A stretch of 64,000 nt of DNA from Acidobacteriota bacterium. Lineage in GTDB: Bacteria > Acidobacteriota > Vicinamibacteria > Vicinamibacterales > UBA8438. The DNA is taken from positions 62,001-126,000 of the forward strand of contig VXRJ01000018.1 in assembly GCA_009838525.1 (NCBI GenBank), written 5' to 3'. Every line of letters begins with the position of its first letter. Position 1 is the first letter of the stretch. Of the stretch, positions 49,316 to 59,622 are shown piece after piece. The notes under the pieces are model-generated. The model was not told where the DNA came from, did no database searches, and was given only the letters and a program-made list of their open reading frames with translations. The translations under genes and the position numbers were made by a program.

Positions 49316-50104
49316 GTGCGACCGGTCATCGCGCTCCTGACGGACTTCGGCACGCGGGATCATTACGTCGGCGCCATGCGCGGCGTGGTGCTGGACATCT
49401 GCCCCGACGCCACCGTCGTCGACATCACGCATGACGTACCGGCCCACGACGTGCTGACCGCCGGTCTGGAGCTGGCGGCTTCCTACCGCTATTTCCCCAC
49501 CGGGACGATCTTTCTTGTGGTGGTCGATCCCGGGGTGGGCTCAACGCGGCGGGGCCTCGCGGCGGATACCGGCGACTACCGCTTCGTCGCGCCTGACAAC
49601 GGCGTGCTGACGTCCGTCTTCCGCGAAGATCCGCCGAAGCGGGTTGTGCAACTGACCGAACGGCGCTACGCCCGGCCCACTGTCAGCCGAACGTTCGAGG
49701 GGCGCGACCGCTTTGCGCCGGGCGCGGCCTGGCTGGCAAAGGGCATCGAGTTGAATGCTCTCGGGCGTCCGGTGACCGACTACCGGATGCTCGACATTCC
49801 GGTGGCTGGCGTGGAGGGAGGCCGGATCGTGGGCGAGGTGCTCCGGGTCGATCGATTCGGCAATCTCGTGTCGAACATCGACCGACACACGTTCGAGCAG
49901 TTCGCCACTGGCGGATCGCTCCGGATCGATGTGGCGGAGCAGGAGATCGGACGACTCGTGGAAACCTATGCCGATATTCGCGAGGGCGAGGTATGCGCGC
50001 TGTTCGGCAGCACCGACCACCTGGAAGTCGCAGCCAACGAGGCGAGCGCGGCCGAGCGCCTGTCGGTCGACCGCGGGGCGGCTGTCGTGGTGAGCCGCAG
50101 CTGA
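49316..50104 (+). CDS. SAM hydrolase / SAM hydroxide adenosyltransferase (DUF62)
   Basis: The 262-residue enzyme begins with a GTG behind GGAGGAGGG, then VIALLTDFGTRDHYVGAMRGV and ITHDVPAHDV, both signatures of the fluorinase/DUF62 superfamily. Later come VVDPGVGSTRRG, APDNGVLT and VLRVDRFGNLVSNI. Members use hydroxide to split S-adenosylmethionine into adenosine and methionine; the fluorinase-specific loop is not evident. The role may be SAM homeostasis. It is followed 46 bases later by the acyl-CoA dehydrogenase gene. Confidence 0.88.
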   Translation: MRPVIALLTDFGTRDHYVGAMRGVVLDICPDATVVDITHDVPAHDVLTAGLELAASYRYFPTGTIFLVVVDPGVGSTRRGLAADTGDYRFVAPDNGVLTSVFREDPPKRVVQLTERRYARPTVSRTFEGRDRFAPGAAWLAKGIELNALGRPVTDYRMLDIPVAGVEGGRIVGEVLRVDRFGNLVSNIDRHTFEQFATGGSLRIDVAEQEIGRLVETYADIREGEVCALFGSTDHLEVAANEASAAERLSVDRGAAVVVSRS

Positions 50105-50150
50105 CCGGTTGGTTGAGGGAACTCGGGGGAGAGAGGGAGACGACAGATCG

Positions 50151-51368
50151 ATGTTCGACATGGACCTGACGGAGGAACAGCAGCTACTGCAGCGGTCCGT
50201 GCGGGAGTGGGCGGCGCGCGAGATCGCACCGCGTATCCGGCAGCTTGACCGTGAACACCGGTTCGACCCGGCGATTCTGCCGCAGATGGCGGAGTTGGGC
50301 CTGCTGGGGATCTGCGTGCCGGAAGAGTACGGCGGCGCGGGGATGGACTACCTGAGCTACGGCCTGGCGTGCGAGGAACTGGAGTACGTCGACACGTCGC
50401 TACGGGTGATTCTCTCCGTGCATGTCGCACTGAACTCGCTGACCCTGCTCACGTGGGGGACGGATGATCAGAAACGGCGCTACCTGGCGCCGCAGGCGCA
50501 AGGAGAGAAGATCGGCAGCTACGGATTGACGGAGCCGGCAGCGGGGAGTGACGTCCGCGGCATTCAGACGACGGCCGTCAGGCACGGCGACAGCTACGTA
50601 ATCACCGGCGAGAAGCAGTGGATATCGCTTGCCGACGTGGCGGATCACTTTCTCGTCTTTGCCTGGAGCGACCTCGAGAAGAAGCAGCAGCGCGACATAT
50701 CCGGAATCAGCGCGTTCATCGTCGAGCGCGGCTACGCTGGCTTTTCGAGCGGCACGCTGACGGAAAAGTGGGGGATTCTGGCGGGTAACACCGGTTTCTT
50801 CAAGCTGGACGACGTCGAGGTGCCAGCGGAGAACCTGGTCGGGCGCGAGGGCGAGGGCTTCAAGATCGCGATGTTTGCGCTCGATCAGGGACGGTTGAGC
50901 GTTTCGGCCGGCGCCAGCGGCCTGATCCGCGCCTGCCGCGACGCGAGCGTGGCCTATGCGCGCGAGCGGAAGACCTTCGGCGTGCCGATCGCCCAGCACC
51001 AGCTGGTCAAGGAGATGATCGCGCGAATGGAGTCCGACTACCAGGCGGCGCGCCTCCTCTGGCAGCGGGCGGCGTGGCTGAAGAACGTTGGGCGGCGCAG
51101 CACGCGCGAAACCGGCCTCGCCAAGTGGTTCGCCACTGTCGCGTCGGAGCGGGCGGCGGGCGACGCGGTGCAGGTGCACGGCGCGAACGGTTACTCCGAC
51201 GAGTACCCTGTCGGGCGCTTCTATCGCAACTGCAAGGCGGCAGTGATCTACGAGGGCACGCGCGAGATTCACACCCTGATGCAGGCCGACTACGCGCTCG
51301 GCTACCGGGTGGACAAGCCGACCCGTTGCACGTTGCCGGCCTACGAGGGAGAGGCGGTACGGGCGTGA
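50151..51368 (+). CDS. Acyl-CoA dehydrogenase
   Basis: The 405-residue flavoprotein has the family plan: an N-terminal helical domain ([15 protein letters not shown]), a beta domain ([21 protein letters not shown]) and a C-terminal helical domain ([30 protein letters not shown]). The YEGT Glu near the C-terminus is the expected catalytic base. It oxidises an acyl-CoA at the alpha-beta bond in fatty or branched-chain acid breakdown; chain length is unknown. It overlaps glpX by four bases (GTGA). Confidence 0.9.
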   Translation: MFDMDLTEEQQLLQRSVREWAAREIAPRIRQLDREHRFDPAILPQMAELGLLGICVPEEYGGAGMDYLSYGLACEELEYVDTSLRVILSVHVALNSLTLLTWGTDDQKRRYLAPQAQGEKIGSYGLTEPAAGSDVRGIQTTAVRHGDSYVITGEKQWISLADVADHFLVFAWSDLEKKQQRDISGISAFIVERGYAGFSSGTLTEKWGILAGNTGFFKLDDVEVPAENLVGREGEGFKIAMFALDQGRLSVSAGASGLIRACRDASVAYARERKTFGVPIAQHQLVKEMIARMESDYQAARLLWQRAAWLKNVGRRSTRETGLAKWFATVASERAAGDAVQVHGANGYSDEYPVGRFYRNCKAAVIYEGTREIHTLMQADYALGYRVDKPTRCTLPAYEGEAVRA

Positions 51369-52357
51369 CGGCACTGGGACCGGAGCTGGCCAGCGGTTTC
51401 CTGGACGTGGTCGAGCAGGCGGCAATCGCCTGCGCCCACACGATGGGACAGGGCGATCGCCACCGCTCCGATCAGGTGGCGGTTGAGGCGATGCGTGGCC
51501 GGCTCGATCACGTGCCGATCGACGGTCGCGTCGTAATCGGCGAGGGCGAACGCGACCGGGCGCCGATGCTCTACATCGGCGAGCGGGTCGGGCAGGGCTC
51601 GAACGGGCATGTGGGATTGCCGGAGGTGGACATCGCGGTCGATCCGCTGGAAGGCACCAACCTCTGCGCCACCGGCGCGCCGCGCGCGATCGCGGTGCTC
51701 GCCGCGTCCGAACGAGGTGGCCTGCTGCATGCGCCCGACATCTACATGGAGAAGCTGGTGGTCGGCGCGCAGTCGAAACGCTCCGTCGACCTGAACGCGC
51801 CGGTCGCGGACAATCTTGCCGCCATTGCCCGGTGCCTTGACCGCGAGGTGCACGATCTCGTCATCGTCGTGCTCGACCGGAAGCGGCACGAGCCACTCAT
51901 CAGGGAGATTCGCGAGGCCGGCGCCCGCATCCGGCTGATCAGCGACGGCGATCTGACCGCCGCGATCGGCGCCGCCATCGTAGGCACCACCGTCCATGCC
52001 GTGATGGGGAGCGGCGGGGCTCCCGAGGGCGTGCTCGCGGCCGCCGCGATGCGATGTCTCGGGGGCGAGATCTTCGGCCGGCTGATCATCGATACGCCGG
52101 AGAAGGAGGCGCGTGCCCGGTCGATGGGGATCGAGGATCCGTCACGCGTCTACACGTCGAAGGACCTGGCGTCGGGCAAGCAGGTGATCTTTGCTGCCAC
52201 CGGCGTGACTGAAGGCGCGCTCATGAAGGGGGTGCGGTTCTTCGGCGAAGGGATTCGGACCAGCTCCGTCCTGATGCAGACCGATCCTCCCCGCGTTCAG
52301 TTCATCGACACGATCCACGTCAAGGATCAGGCGGGCCGCCGCGGCCTCCGTTTCTGA
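51365..52357 (+). CDS. glpX: Class II fructose-1,6-bisphosphatase
   Basis: The 330-residue protein has [28 protein letters not shown], an [11 protein letters not shown] segment and [14 protein letters not shown], all hallmarks of GlpX. It removes the 1-phosphate in gluconeogenesis, using Mg or Mn. The GTG at 51365 lies in the GTGA overlap with the previous stop. Its own TGA gives its last base to the next ATG at 52357, so it is coupled both ways in a tightly packed run. Confidence 0.92.
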   Translation: MTALGPELASGFLDVVEQAAIACAHTMGQGDRHRSDQVAVEAMRGRLDHVPIDGRVVIGEGERDRAPMLYIGERVGQGSNGHVGLPEVDIAVDPLEGTNLCATGAPRAIAVLAASERGGLLHAPDIYMEKLVVGAQSKRSVDLNAPVADNLAAIARCLDREVHDLVIVVLDRKRHEPLIREIREAGARIRLISDGDLTAAIGAAIVGTTVHAVMGSGGAPEGVLAAAAMRCLGGEIFGRLIIDTPEKEARARSMGIEDPSRVYTSKDLASGKQVIFAATGVTEGALMKGVRFFGEGIRTSSVLMQTDPPRVQFIDTIHVKDQAGRRGLRF

Positions 52358-52995
52358 TGGGCCGTGGCGGCGTCGTGCCCGTCGACGCCCGCCATCCCGA
52401 TCCGGCCGTCCTCGACCGCGCCGGACGGGCGCTCGAGGCCGGCGATGTCGTGGCGTTTCCGACCGACACGTTGTACGGCCTGGCTGTGGATCCACGCAGT
52501 TCGGTGGCTGCGCGCCGGCTGTTCGCGCTGAAGGGGCGCGCGGCGCAAGTTGCGGTGCCGTTGATAGCGGCCGACATGGCGCAGGCGGACCTCGCCGTAC
52601 GGATGTGGACGCCGCTGGCCCGGCGGTTGGCCGCGCGGTTCTGGCCCGGTCCGCTTTCGCTGGTACTGGAGGCGGCGCCGTCGCTCGACACCGCGGTGCT
52701 GGGTGGCGGAACAACCGTCGCGATCCGCGTGCCCGCGCATCCGCTGGCCCGCGCTCTCGCTGCCACGTTCACTCATCCGGTCACGGCAACGAGCGCAAAC
52801 CGTAGCGGCACGCCGGCCGCCGCCGACGCGTCGGCGGTGGTTGCCGCGCTGGGTGACGGCGTCGCACTGGTGCTCGACGCGGGACCAACGGCGGCTGGCC
52901 CGCCGTCGACGATCGCCGACGCACGCGGCGAACAGCCGCGGCTGCTTCGGAAGGGCGCGATTGCATGGGACAGGCTGCTAGAATCGCTCGCGTGA
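52357..52995 (+). CDS. tsaC: Threonylcarbamoyl-AMP synthase (Sua5/YciO/YrdC family)
   Basis: The 212-residue protein contains FPTDTLYGLAVDPRS, FALKGRAAQVAVPL, RFWPGPLSLVL, VAIRVPAHPLARAL and ATSANRSGTPA, the standard YrdC set. It makes threonylcarbamoyl-AMP for the t6A modification of tRNAs that read ANN codons. The ATG is coupled to glpX by a one-base overlap. Length fits TsaC rather than the two-domain Sua5, which is longer. Confidence 0.88.
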   Translation: MGRGGVVPVDARHPDPAVLDRAGRALEAGDVVAFPTDTLYGLAVDPRSSVAARRLFALKGRAAQVAVPLIAADMAQADLAVRMWTPLARRLAARFWPGPLSLVLEAAPSLDTAVLGGGTTVAIRVPAHPLARALAATFTHPVTATSANRSGTPAAADASAVVAALGDGVALVLDAGPTAAGPPSTIADARGEQPRLLRKGAIAWDRLLESLA

Positions 52996-54356
52996 AGCTG
53001 GCGCTGGCGTTGTTTCTGGCGACGGTTCTGGCGGTGGCCGCCACCGGTTGCGCCACGCGCGTGCCGGTCGTCACCACGCCGGCCTTTCCGGATTTCATCT
53101 ACCCGGGTCCACCGGCGGCGTACGCGTCGTCGCCGCTCGCGGCGCTTCAGCGCGACGCCTGGGCATTCCTGCAATCGGGCGATCTCGACCGCGCCGAGGA
53201 ACGTTTCTCGACCCTGTTGGAGGAGGACGAGGCGTTCTTTCCGGCTTCGGCCGGCCTCGGCTGGGTCCTGCTGGCCCGCGGCCAGGGGGGCGAGGCCCTG
53301 GGTCAGTTCGACGCCGCGCTCAACCGCTCCTCGGGCTATGTCCCCGCCCTTGTGGGACGGGGTGAGGCTCTTTTGGCGACCGGCGTGTTGTCGGCCGCGC
53401 TCGCCAGCTTTGAAGCAGCCGCCGCCGCCGATCCGGGGCTTGAGCGGATTGTTCGGGTGGCGGGCGAATTGCGCCTCCGCGTGATGACCGAACGTCTGGC
53501 CGACGCGCGCAGCGCGATGGAGCAGGGGCGGTTCGAGGATGCGGTGTCGGCCTACGCCGACGTGATTGCCGCTTCGCCCGACAGCGGATTCCTCTACGTG
53601 GAACGAGCCCGGGCGATGGCGCAGGCCGGCGACGCGGACGCGGCGCTGGAGGAGGTGCGGCGTGCGTCCGGTCTCGATCCGAACGATGTCGAGGCAATCC
53701 GCCTGGAGGGCGGGTTGCTGGAGACCCTGGGCGATCTCGACGGCGCCCTCGACGCGTTCCGGCGGGCCGAGGCCATTGCCCCGGACCCCGCGACCGCGGA
53801 CAGACTGGCGCGGCTGATCGCGGCGCTCCGGCGAGAGGGGCTTCCGCGTGAGTACTCCGCCATTGCGGGCAACACCCGGGTGACCCGCGGGGATCTGGCC
53901 GCATTGGTTGGGGTAGAGCTGGCGGACCTGCTCGACGCCGCCGCGACCGGCAGGGCGACGCCGATACTGATCGACACGCGCAACCACTGGGCAAACCGCT
54001 GGATTGTCACGGCGGCGCAGGCGGGCGTCATCCTGCCGGAGGCGGGCAACCGGTTTGACCCGGAGCGCAACATCCGGCGTGGCGATCTGGCTGAGGTGGC
54101 CGGCGCGGTTCTCACCTTGATCGCGGACATCGATCCGGTTGCGGCGAGTGCCTGGGAGGGTGAGCGGCCCCGCTTCCGGGACATGGGAACGGGGCACCTG
54201 AACTACGACGGCGCCGCGCGCGCGGTTGCCGCCGGCGTCCTGTCGACGATAGAGGGTGACCGGTTCGAACCGACCCGGCCGGTCGGCGGCGCCGATGCGG
54301 TCGATGCGATCAGGCGGCTGGGGCGGCTGGCCGCCGCGGCGGGCGCGGCGCCATGA
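52992..54356 (+). CDS. Lipoprotein with TPR repeats and SLH-like domains
   Basis: The 454-residue protein starts with GTG in a GTGA overlap with tsaC and a lipobox ending AATGC (Cys about residue 20). Residues about 50-280 hold TPR-like helical pairs (AWAFLQSGDLDRAEERF, AEAIAPDP). The C-terminal region contains repeats with DTRNHWANRWIVTAAQAGV, NRFDPERNIRRGDLA and RFEPTRPVGGADAV, matching S-layer-homology domains. An outer-membrane anchored TPR protein that binds the cell wall or a surface polymer is inferred. A longer start at 52965 exists but lacks the lipobox-proximal logic. Confidence 0.8.
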   Translation: MKLALALFLATVLAVAATGCATRVPVVTTPAFPDFIYPGPPAAYASSPLAALQRDAWAFLQSGDLDRAEERFSTLLEEDEAFFPASAGLGWVLLARGQGGEALGQFDAALNRSSGYVPALVGRGEALLATGVLSAALASFEAAAAADPGLERIVRVAGELRLRVMTERLADARSAMEQGRFEDAVSAYADVIAASPDSGFLYVERARAMAQAGDADAALEEVRRASGLDPNDVEAIRLEGGLLETLGDLDGALDAFRRAEAIAPDPATADRLARLIAALRREGLPREYSAIAGNTRVTRGDLAALVGVELADLLDAAATGRATPILIDTRNHWANRWIVTAAQAGVILPEAGNRFDPERNIRRGDLAEVAGAVLTLIADIDPVAASAWEGERPRFRDMGTGHLNYDGAARAVAAGVLSTIEGDRFEPTRPVGGADAVDAIRRLGRLAAAAGAAP

Positions 54357-54904
54357 CGGCGCTGACCACCGCGAATCAGTTGACGCTGTTCCGGCTCCTG
54401 CTGGTGCCGTGTCTCGTAATCCTGGTCTTGTACGGCTTCAACGGCTGGGCGTTCGTCACGTTCGTGGTTGCCGGCGTGACCGATGCCCTCGACGGCGTGA
54501 TTGCCCGGCGCTACGGCCAGCCGACCCGCCTCGGGGCGCTTCTTGACCCGATGGCGGACAAGCTGCTGCTGGTGTCCACGTTCGTCGTCCTGACGATGCC
54601 GCTCGGCCTGCCGAACCAGTTGCCGATCTGGTTCACCGTGCTGGTTATCAGCCGTGACGTAATCATCGTACTGACCGTCGCCATCGTGAATCTGGCAATC
54701 GAGCGGCGGGTCTTCTATCCGTCGCTGCCGGGGAAGGTCGCGACCGTCCTGTACATCCTGACCGGCGCGATCACGTTGCTGTACAACTACCTTGGCTACG
54801 CCTCACCGGTGGTCACCTGGACGGTGTACGCGGCGCTGGCCGTGACGATCATCTCCGGGCTGCACTACATCGTTCACGCCGCGCGGCTCGTGAACGAGGG
54901 CTAG
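54353..54904 (+). CDS. pgsA: CDP-diacylglycerol-glycerol-3-phosphate phosphatidyltransferase
   Basis: The 183-residue membrane enzyme has the CDP-alcohol phosphotransferase motif [16 protein letters not shown] then [10 protein letters not shown] (D-x2-DG-x2-AR-x8-G-x3-D-x3-D) and four to five hydrophobic segments. It makes phosphatidylglycerol phosphate, the first step to phosphatidylglycerol and cardiolipin. It overlaps the lipoprotein gene by four bases (ATGA). Its stop shares CTAG with the convergent UDP-xylose synthase stop. Confidence 0.9.
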   Translation: MTALTTANQLTLFRLLLVPCLVILVLYGFNGWAFVTFVVAGVTDALDGVIARRYGQPTRLGALLDPMADKLLLVSTFVVLTMPLGLPNQLPIWFTVLVISRDVIIVLTVAIVNLAIERRVFYPSLPGKVATVLYILTGAITLLYNYLGYASPVVTWTVYAALAVTIISGLHYIVHAARLVNEG

Positions 54905-55839
54905 CCGGTGTCCAGCTTCCCGCGGAAGTACTCGATTGTCGGCTGCAGGCCATCGGCGAACGTAACCTCGGGCTCCCAGCCGAGCTGCTCCCGCGCTCTG
55001 GCGATGTCGGGCTGGCGCACCTTCGGATCGTCGACCGGCAGGGGCCGGTGGACGATGCGCGAGGACGATCCGGTCGCTGTGATGATCGCCTGGGCCACCT
55101 CCAGAATGGTCATCTCGGCCGGGTTGCCGATGTTGACCGGGTCGGTGACGTTCGACTCGGCCAGCGCGATCACGCCGCGCACCAGGTCGCTGATGTAGCA
55201 GAGGCTGCGCGTCTGCTCTCCGTCGCCGTAGACCGTAACGTCCTCGCCGCGTAGCGCCTGCGTGATGAAGTTCGGCACCGCGCGGCCGTCCCGCAGCCGC
55301 ATCCGCGGCCCATACGTGTTGAAGATCCGGGCGATGCGGGTTTCGAGGCCGTGATAGCGGTGGTAGGCGGTGGTCATGGCTTCGGCGAAACGCTTCGCCT
55401 CGTCGTACACTCCTCGCGGGCCTATCGGGTTGACGTTGCCCCAGTAGTCCTCCCGCTGAGGATGCGCGAGCGGGTCCCCGTAGATCTCCGACGTCGACGC
55501 CAGTACGAATCGGGCGCCCTTCGCCTTGGCGAGGCCGAGTGCGTTGTGGGTGCCCAGCGCGCCTACCTTGAGGGTCGGGATAGGCAGGTCCAGGTAGTCG
55601 ATCGGGCTGGCCGGGCTGGCCCAGTGCAGGACGAGATCGACATCTTCTTCCACCGCGATGTAGTTCGTCACGTTGTGCTTGATGAACCGGAAGTTCGGTC
55701 CGGCGAGGTGCGCGACGTTGGCGATGTCCCCGGTCAGGAGGTTGTCGATGCCGACAACCGCGTAGCCCCGTGCGATCAGAGCGTCGGCGAGGTGGGAGCC
55801 GATGAAGCCGGCGGCTCCGGTGATGACGGCGCGGCGCAT
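54901..55839 (-). CDS. uxs: UDP-glucuronate decarboxylase (UDP-xylose synthase)
   Basis: The 312-residue short-chain dehydrogenase has the NAD motif [15 protein letters not shown], catalytic Tyr and Lys in GVYDEAKR, and the [13 protein letters not shown] segment characteristic of UDP-xylose synthases. It converts UDP-glucuronate to UDP-xylose with internal NAD recycling. The ugd gene at 62845 would supply its substrate. It ends in a CTAG shared with the pgsA stop. It is followed upstream by the sugar-phosphate transferase gene, 25 bases away. Confidence 0.9.
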   Translation of the reverse strand: MRRAVITGAAGFIGSHLADALIARGYAVVGIDNLLTGDIANVAHLAGPNFRFIKHNVTNYIAVEEDVDLVLHWASPASPIDYLDLPIPTLKVGALGTHNALGLAKAKGARFVLASTSEIYGDPLAHPQREDYWGNVNPIGPRGVYDEAKRFAEAMTTAYHRYHGLETRIARIFNTYGPRMRLRDGRAVPNFITQALRGEDVTVYGDGEQTRSLCYISDLVRGVIALAESNVTDPVNIGNPAEMTILEVAQAIITATGSSSRIVHRPLPVDDPKVRQPDIARAREQLGWEPEVTFADGLQPTIEYFRGKLDTG

Positions 55840-55864
55840 GGGAAAGCGGCGGGCGAAGTTCGAC

Positions 55865-57301
55865 TCAGTAGGCGTGCCGGTGCAACAGCAGGTGCACCAC
55901 CGTGAGCCACATGATCTTCAGGTCGAGCGTGATCGACCAGTTCTCGATGTAGTGCAGGTCGTACTCTATGCGCTTTTCAATCGACGTGTTGCCGCGCCAG
56001 CCGTTCACCTGCGCCCACCCGGTGATGCCTGCCTTCACCTTGTGGCGCAGCATGTACTTGGGTACGCGCGCCTTGAACTGATCGACAAAGAAGGGACGCT
56101 CCGGCCGGGGGCCGACCAGTGACATGTCGCCGCGCAGCACGTTCCAGAACTGCGGCAGCTCGTCCAGGCTGAACCGGCGCAGGAAGCGTCCGATCGTCGT
56201 GCGGCGCGGATCGTTCTCGCGCGCCCAGATCGGTCCGGTGTCCTGTTCCGCGTTCTCGTACATGGACCGGAACTTCAGCAGCATGAAGGCCTGGCCGTCG
56301 AGCCCCATCCGTTCCTGCCGGTAGAGGGCCGGGCCGGGCGACGTCATCCGGATGGCCGCCGCTATGGCCGCCATCGGCAGCGCGAGGACGACGAGGGCGA
56401 CGCTGGAGCTGGCGACGTCCATCATCCGTTTCAGCGCGCTGTTGAAACCGCGCAGCGGCACGTCGTTGACGTTGATCAACGGCATGCCGTCCAGTTCCTC
56501 GAGGCGGGCGCGCAACGTGACGAACTGGAGGAAGTCCGGGATGACCTTGACGTCGATGCACTCGCGGTTCGCTACTTCGATGAGGTTCAGCGTCTTGACA
56601 TGCTGCTCGACGGGCAGCGCGACATACAGTTGATCGATCTCCTCCCGGTGGATCACCTCTGCCGCGTCGTCGAGCGTGCCGAGGAGCGGCAGCCCCCGGT
56701 AGCCGATCCGATCGCCGCCGGCCTCGTCGTCCAGGAAGCCGATGACCTGGTACCCGAACTCGGCGTGCTGGAGGAACCGGTCGGCCACGTGCCGCGCCAG
56801 ATCGTGGGTTCCGGCGATGAGCACGCGGCGCAGCCCGATGCCCGCCGCATAGCGATGCTGCAGGTAGCGTCGGACGAGATCGCGCGACAGGTAAGTGAAC
56901 CCGATGTTGAGGGCGACGAAGAAAGCCCAGACCAGACGCGAGACTTCGTAGGCGCCGGTATCGCGGGCCGCGTCAGTGGCGACGTAGACCTGGACGTAGA
57001 GGGTGGCGAGCAGGCCGACGGCAACCGTGAGCAGGGTGCCGACGAGGACCGCGAAGAAGTCGTCGACGGCGGTCCGGTTGCGGCGGTAGCGGTAGGTGCC
57101 CTGCAGGTAGAACATGACCGGGATCAGCAGGCCGATGAACGGCATCAGCACCAGGTACTGATCGAACGGGGGCTGACCCTTGGGAGCGGCGAACAGGCCG
57201 GTCTCGAAGCGGATGAAGTAGGCGAGCGCAAAGGCGCACATCCCGATCAGGCAGTCGAGGACGAGGTGCACCGCCGTGAGCAATCGGGTCTGGTGGGTCA
57301 T
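55865..57301 (-). CDS. Undecaprenyl-phosphate sugar-1-phosphate transferase (WcaJ-like)
   Basis: The 478-residue membrane protein has four N-terminal helices (within about 10-135), a Rossmann-like middle region ([15 protein letters not shown]), a fifth hydrophobic segment near 300, and the sugar transferase domain at the C-terminus with [27 protein letters not shown] and [10 protein letters not shown]. It starts lipid-linked oligosaccharide synthesis by moving a sugar phosphate (often glucose) to undecaprenyl phosphate. Its genes are in the exopolysaccharide locus. Confidence 0.92.
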   Translation of the reverse strand: MTHQTRLLTAVHLVLDCLIGMCAFALAYFIRFETGLFAAPKGQPPFDQYLVLMPFIGLLIPVMFYLQGTYRYRRNRTAVDDFFAVLVGTLLTVAVGLLATLYVQVYVATDAARDTGAYEVSRLVWAFFVALNIGFTYLSRDLVRRYLQHRYAAGIGLRRVLIAGTHDLARHVADRFLQHAEFGYQVIGFLDDEAGGDRIGYRGLPLLGTLDDAAEVIHREEIDQLYVALPVEQHVKTLNLIEVANRECIDVKVIPDFLQFVTLRARLEELDGMPLINVNDVPLRGFNSALKRMMDVASSSVALVVLALPMAAIAAAIRMTSPGPALYRQERMGLDGQAFMLLKFRSMYENAEQDTGPIWARENDPRRTTIGRFLRRFSLDELPQFWNVLRGDMSLVGPRPERPFFVDQFKARVPKYMLRHKVKAGITGWAQVNGWRGNTSIEKRIEYDLHYIENWSITLDLKIMWLTVVHLLLHRHAY

Positions 57302-57324
57302 CGTCTCGGGACCATGCCGTCGTT

Positions 57325-58482
57325 TCAGGTTGCCGCCACCGCCTCTATGGCGCTGCGCATCCGTTCTGCGAAGACCGGCCGCGAAAAGCGGCAGGCGGCC
57401 AGATGCAGCCTAACCGGATCGAACGAACTGTCATCGATGGATCGCATGGCGTTCGCGAACGCTTCCGGCGTTGCCTCCTCCACCAGCATACCGGTGACGC
57501 CGTGCTCGACCGTCTCGCATGCGCCTCCCCGCGCGAGCGCCACTACCGGCCGTCCGCACGCCTGCGCCTCGACCGGCGCGATTCCGAAGTCCTCTTCCCC
57601 CGGCAGCAGCAGCCCGCGCGAGTTGCGGTAGATTTCCCGCAACTCATCCGCCGGGCAATGCGGGATGAACTCGACCGACGGCCCCGCCAGCGCGCGCAGC
57701 CGTCCTGCTTCGGGCCCGTCGCCGACGATCCGCAGCGGCGTTTCCGCCAGCCGGCAGGCCTCTATCGCGAGGTCGACACGCTTGTACGGCACCAACGCTG
57801 ACACCACGACGAACCCGCCCCGCGGCGGCGCCTCGCCGGGATGATAGAAACCGGTATCCACCGGGGGCGCAATCACCGCCGCCTCACGACCATAATATCG
57901 GCGAATGCGCTCTGCAACGTAGCGCGAAATGGCGATGTAGCAATCGACCCGGCCTGCCGTGGCGGCGTCCCAGCGCGCCATGCGTCGCATCGCGGCGCGG
58001 TAGAACCGGCTCCGCAGCCCCCCCACCCGGTCCGGGCCGAAATACGCGTCGAACTGGTCCCACGCATATCGCATCGGCGTGAAGCAATAGCAGAGGTGGC
58101 GCGCCCGCCCCGTCGGCACGGCTGCCTTTGCGGCGCAATGGCTCGTGCTGATCACCAGGTCGAATCGGTCGAGATCGAACTGCTCGATGGCGGCGGGGAA
58201 GAGCGGAAGGTAGTGCCGGTACCGGGTCCGCGCGAATGGCAGCAACTGGATGAACGACGTGCGCGGCCGGAGCGCTTCGAGTCGCGGCGACGTGGTGCCT
58301 CGCGCGTGCAGCAGCGTGAACAGCTCCGCCTGCGGCACCAGATCCAGGATGGCCTCGAGGGCGAACTCGCCGCCGCGCATTCCGGTGAGCCAGTCGTGGA
58401 CGACCGCGACGCGGCAGCCGTCGATGGCGGCGGGAGCAACCGCATTCGCGTCGGGCGGCGGGGAGGAGGGCGACGTCGTCAC
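57325..58482 (-). CDS. Glycosyltransferase family 4 (WbaZ-like)
   Basis: The 385-residue GT-B enzyme has the opening VAVVHDWLTGMRGGE, a CYCFTPMRYAWDQFD stretch typical of WbaZ-type mannosyltransferases, and the donor-binding E-x7-E pattern in EEDFGIAPVEAQACGRPVVAL. It adds a sugar to the lipid-linked intermediate in the cytoplasm. The ATGA/GTGA-type four-base overlap with the next gene (58479-58482) shows a common transcript. Confidence 0.9.
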   Translation of the reverse strand: MTTSPSSPPPDANAVAPAAIDGCRVAVVHDWLTGMRGGEFALEAILDLVPQAELFTLLHARGTTSPRLEALRPRTSFIQLLPFARTRYRHYLPLFPAAIEQFDLDRFDLVISTSHCAAKAAVPTGRARHLCYCFTPMRYAWDQFDAYFGPDRVGGLRSRFYRAAMRRMARWDAATAGRVDCYIAISRYVAERIRRYYGREAAVIAPPVDTGFYHPGEAPPRGGFVVVSALVPYKRVDLAIEACRLAETPLRIVGDGPEAGRLRALAGPSVEFIPHCPADELREIYRNSRGLLLPGEEDFGIAPVEAQACGRPVVALARGGACETVEHGVTGMLVEEATPEAFANAMRSIDDSSFDPVRLHLAACRFSRPVFAERMRSAIEAVAAT

Positions 58483-59600
58483 CTGTCAGCCTCGATCTCT
58501 TCATAGATCCGGCGGACACGGCGAACCGACTGTTCCCAGGAGAAATGGCCTACCCGTTCCAGACCCTTCTGCTGGAGTGCCGCGCGCAGGCCGGCATCCT
58601 CGAGCAGAACGGTTATTCCCTCGGCGATCGCTTCGGGATCGTGCGGGTCGACCAGGACCGCCGCGTCGCCCAGCACTTCGGGGAGCGACGACACGTTCGA
58701 GGCGACCACCGGCGTGCCGCATGCCAGCGCTTCCAGCGGCGAGAGCCCGAATCCCTCGTACAGCGACGGGAAGACGAAGACCTCGGCGAGGTGGTACAGC
58801 ACGGCCAGCGTTTCAATGGTCTGGTAGCCAAGGAACCTGACGTGACGGTGCAGATGGTGGCGGTGCACGGCTCGCCGGAGCATGCTGTAGCGGGAGACTT
58901 CGCTGCCCGTCAGCAGCAGGCCGACATCCTCGAAGCCGCGCCGGCGCACTGCGACATAGGCATCGATCAGCCGTTCGAGGTTCTTGTGGGGCTTCACGTT
59001 CCCCGCGTACATGATGAACCGCTCGGGCAACTGGTAGCGCTCACGCACCCGCACCATGGCTTCCTCGGTGCATGGGGCGTGGAAGCGGTCGTCGATCGCG
59101 TTCGGGATGACGGTCACCCTCGACTCCGGAATGCCGAAGAAGTGCAGGATGTCCTCCTTCGACGCCTGCGAGACGGTGAGTATCCTCCGCGCCCGGCGCG
59201 TGGCGGCCCAGCACTGGCTCCAGGCGTAGGCGTGCGCGAGGCGGTTCGGGAGGTACTGGGGGAACCGGAGGTGGATGCAGTCGTGGATGGTCACGACAGT
59301 GCGGCAGGGCGTGAGGGGCGGCAGAACGTAGTGAGGCGCGTGGAACAGGGTGGCGCCGGTGCGGCTCAGGCTCAGCGGCACGGCGACCTGCTCGCGCACC
59401 GAGTAGTTGGGCGCGCGAAGCGGAACGGGACGAAAGTTGGGGCCGAGCTCCGCGATCTGATCCGCGTCCTCGGGCCGCGTGAGCAGAACGTACTCGGTGC
59501 GGCGGTCGAGGCGCGCGAGCTGGCGCACCAGGTTGCTGACGTACGTGCCGATTCCGAAGTCGTGCAGCTTGCGTACGTCGATGGCGATACGCACCGTCAA
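58479..59600 (-). CDS. Glycosyltransferase family 4
   Basis: The 373-residue GT-B enzyme begins with [18 protein letters not shown] and has the donor motif [37 protein letters not shown] and [15 protein letters not shown] are standard. It overlaps the downstream gene by four bases. The donor and acceptor sugars are unknown; both this and its neighbours are retaining-type candidates by fold. Confidence 0.9.
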   Translation of the reverse strand: MTVRIAIDVRKLHDFGIGTYVSNLVRQLARLDRRTEYVLLTRPEDADQIAELGPNFRPVPLRAPNYSVREQVAVPLSLSRTGATLFHAPHYVLPPLTPCRTVVTIHDCIHLRFPQYLPNRLAHAYAWSQCWAATRRARRILTVSQASKEDILHFFGIPESRVTVIPNAIDDRFHAPCTEEAMVRVRERYQLPERFIMYAGNVKPHKNLERLIDAYVAVRRRGFEDVGLLLTGSEVSRYSMLRRAVHRHHLHRHVRFLGYQTIETLAVLYHLAEVFVFPSLYEGFGLSPLEALACGTPVVASNVSSLPEVLGDAAVLVDPHDPEAIAEGITVLLEDAGLRAALQQKGLERVGHFSWEQSVRRVRRIYEEIEADR

Positions 59601-59622
59601 ACTCTATCGCGCCCGCGCCTTC

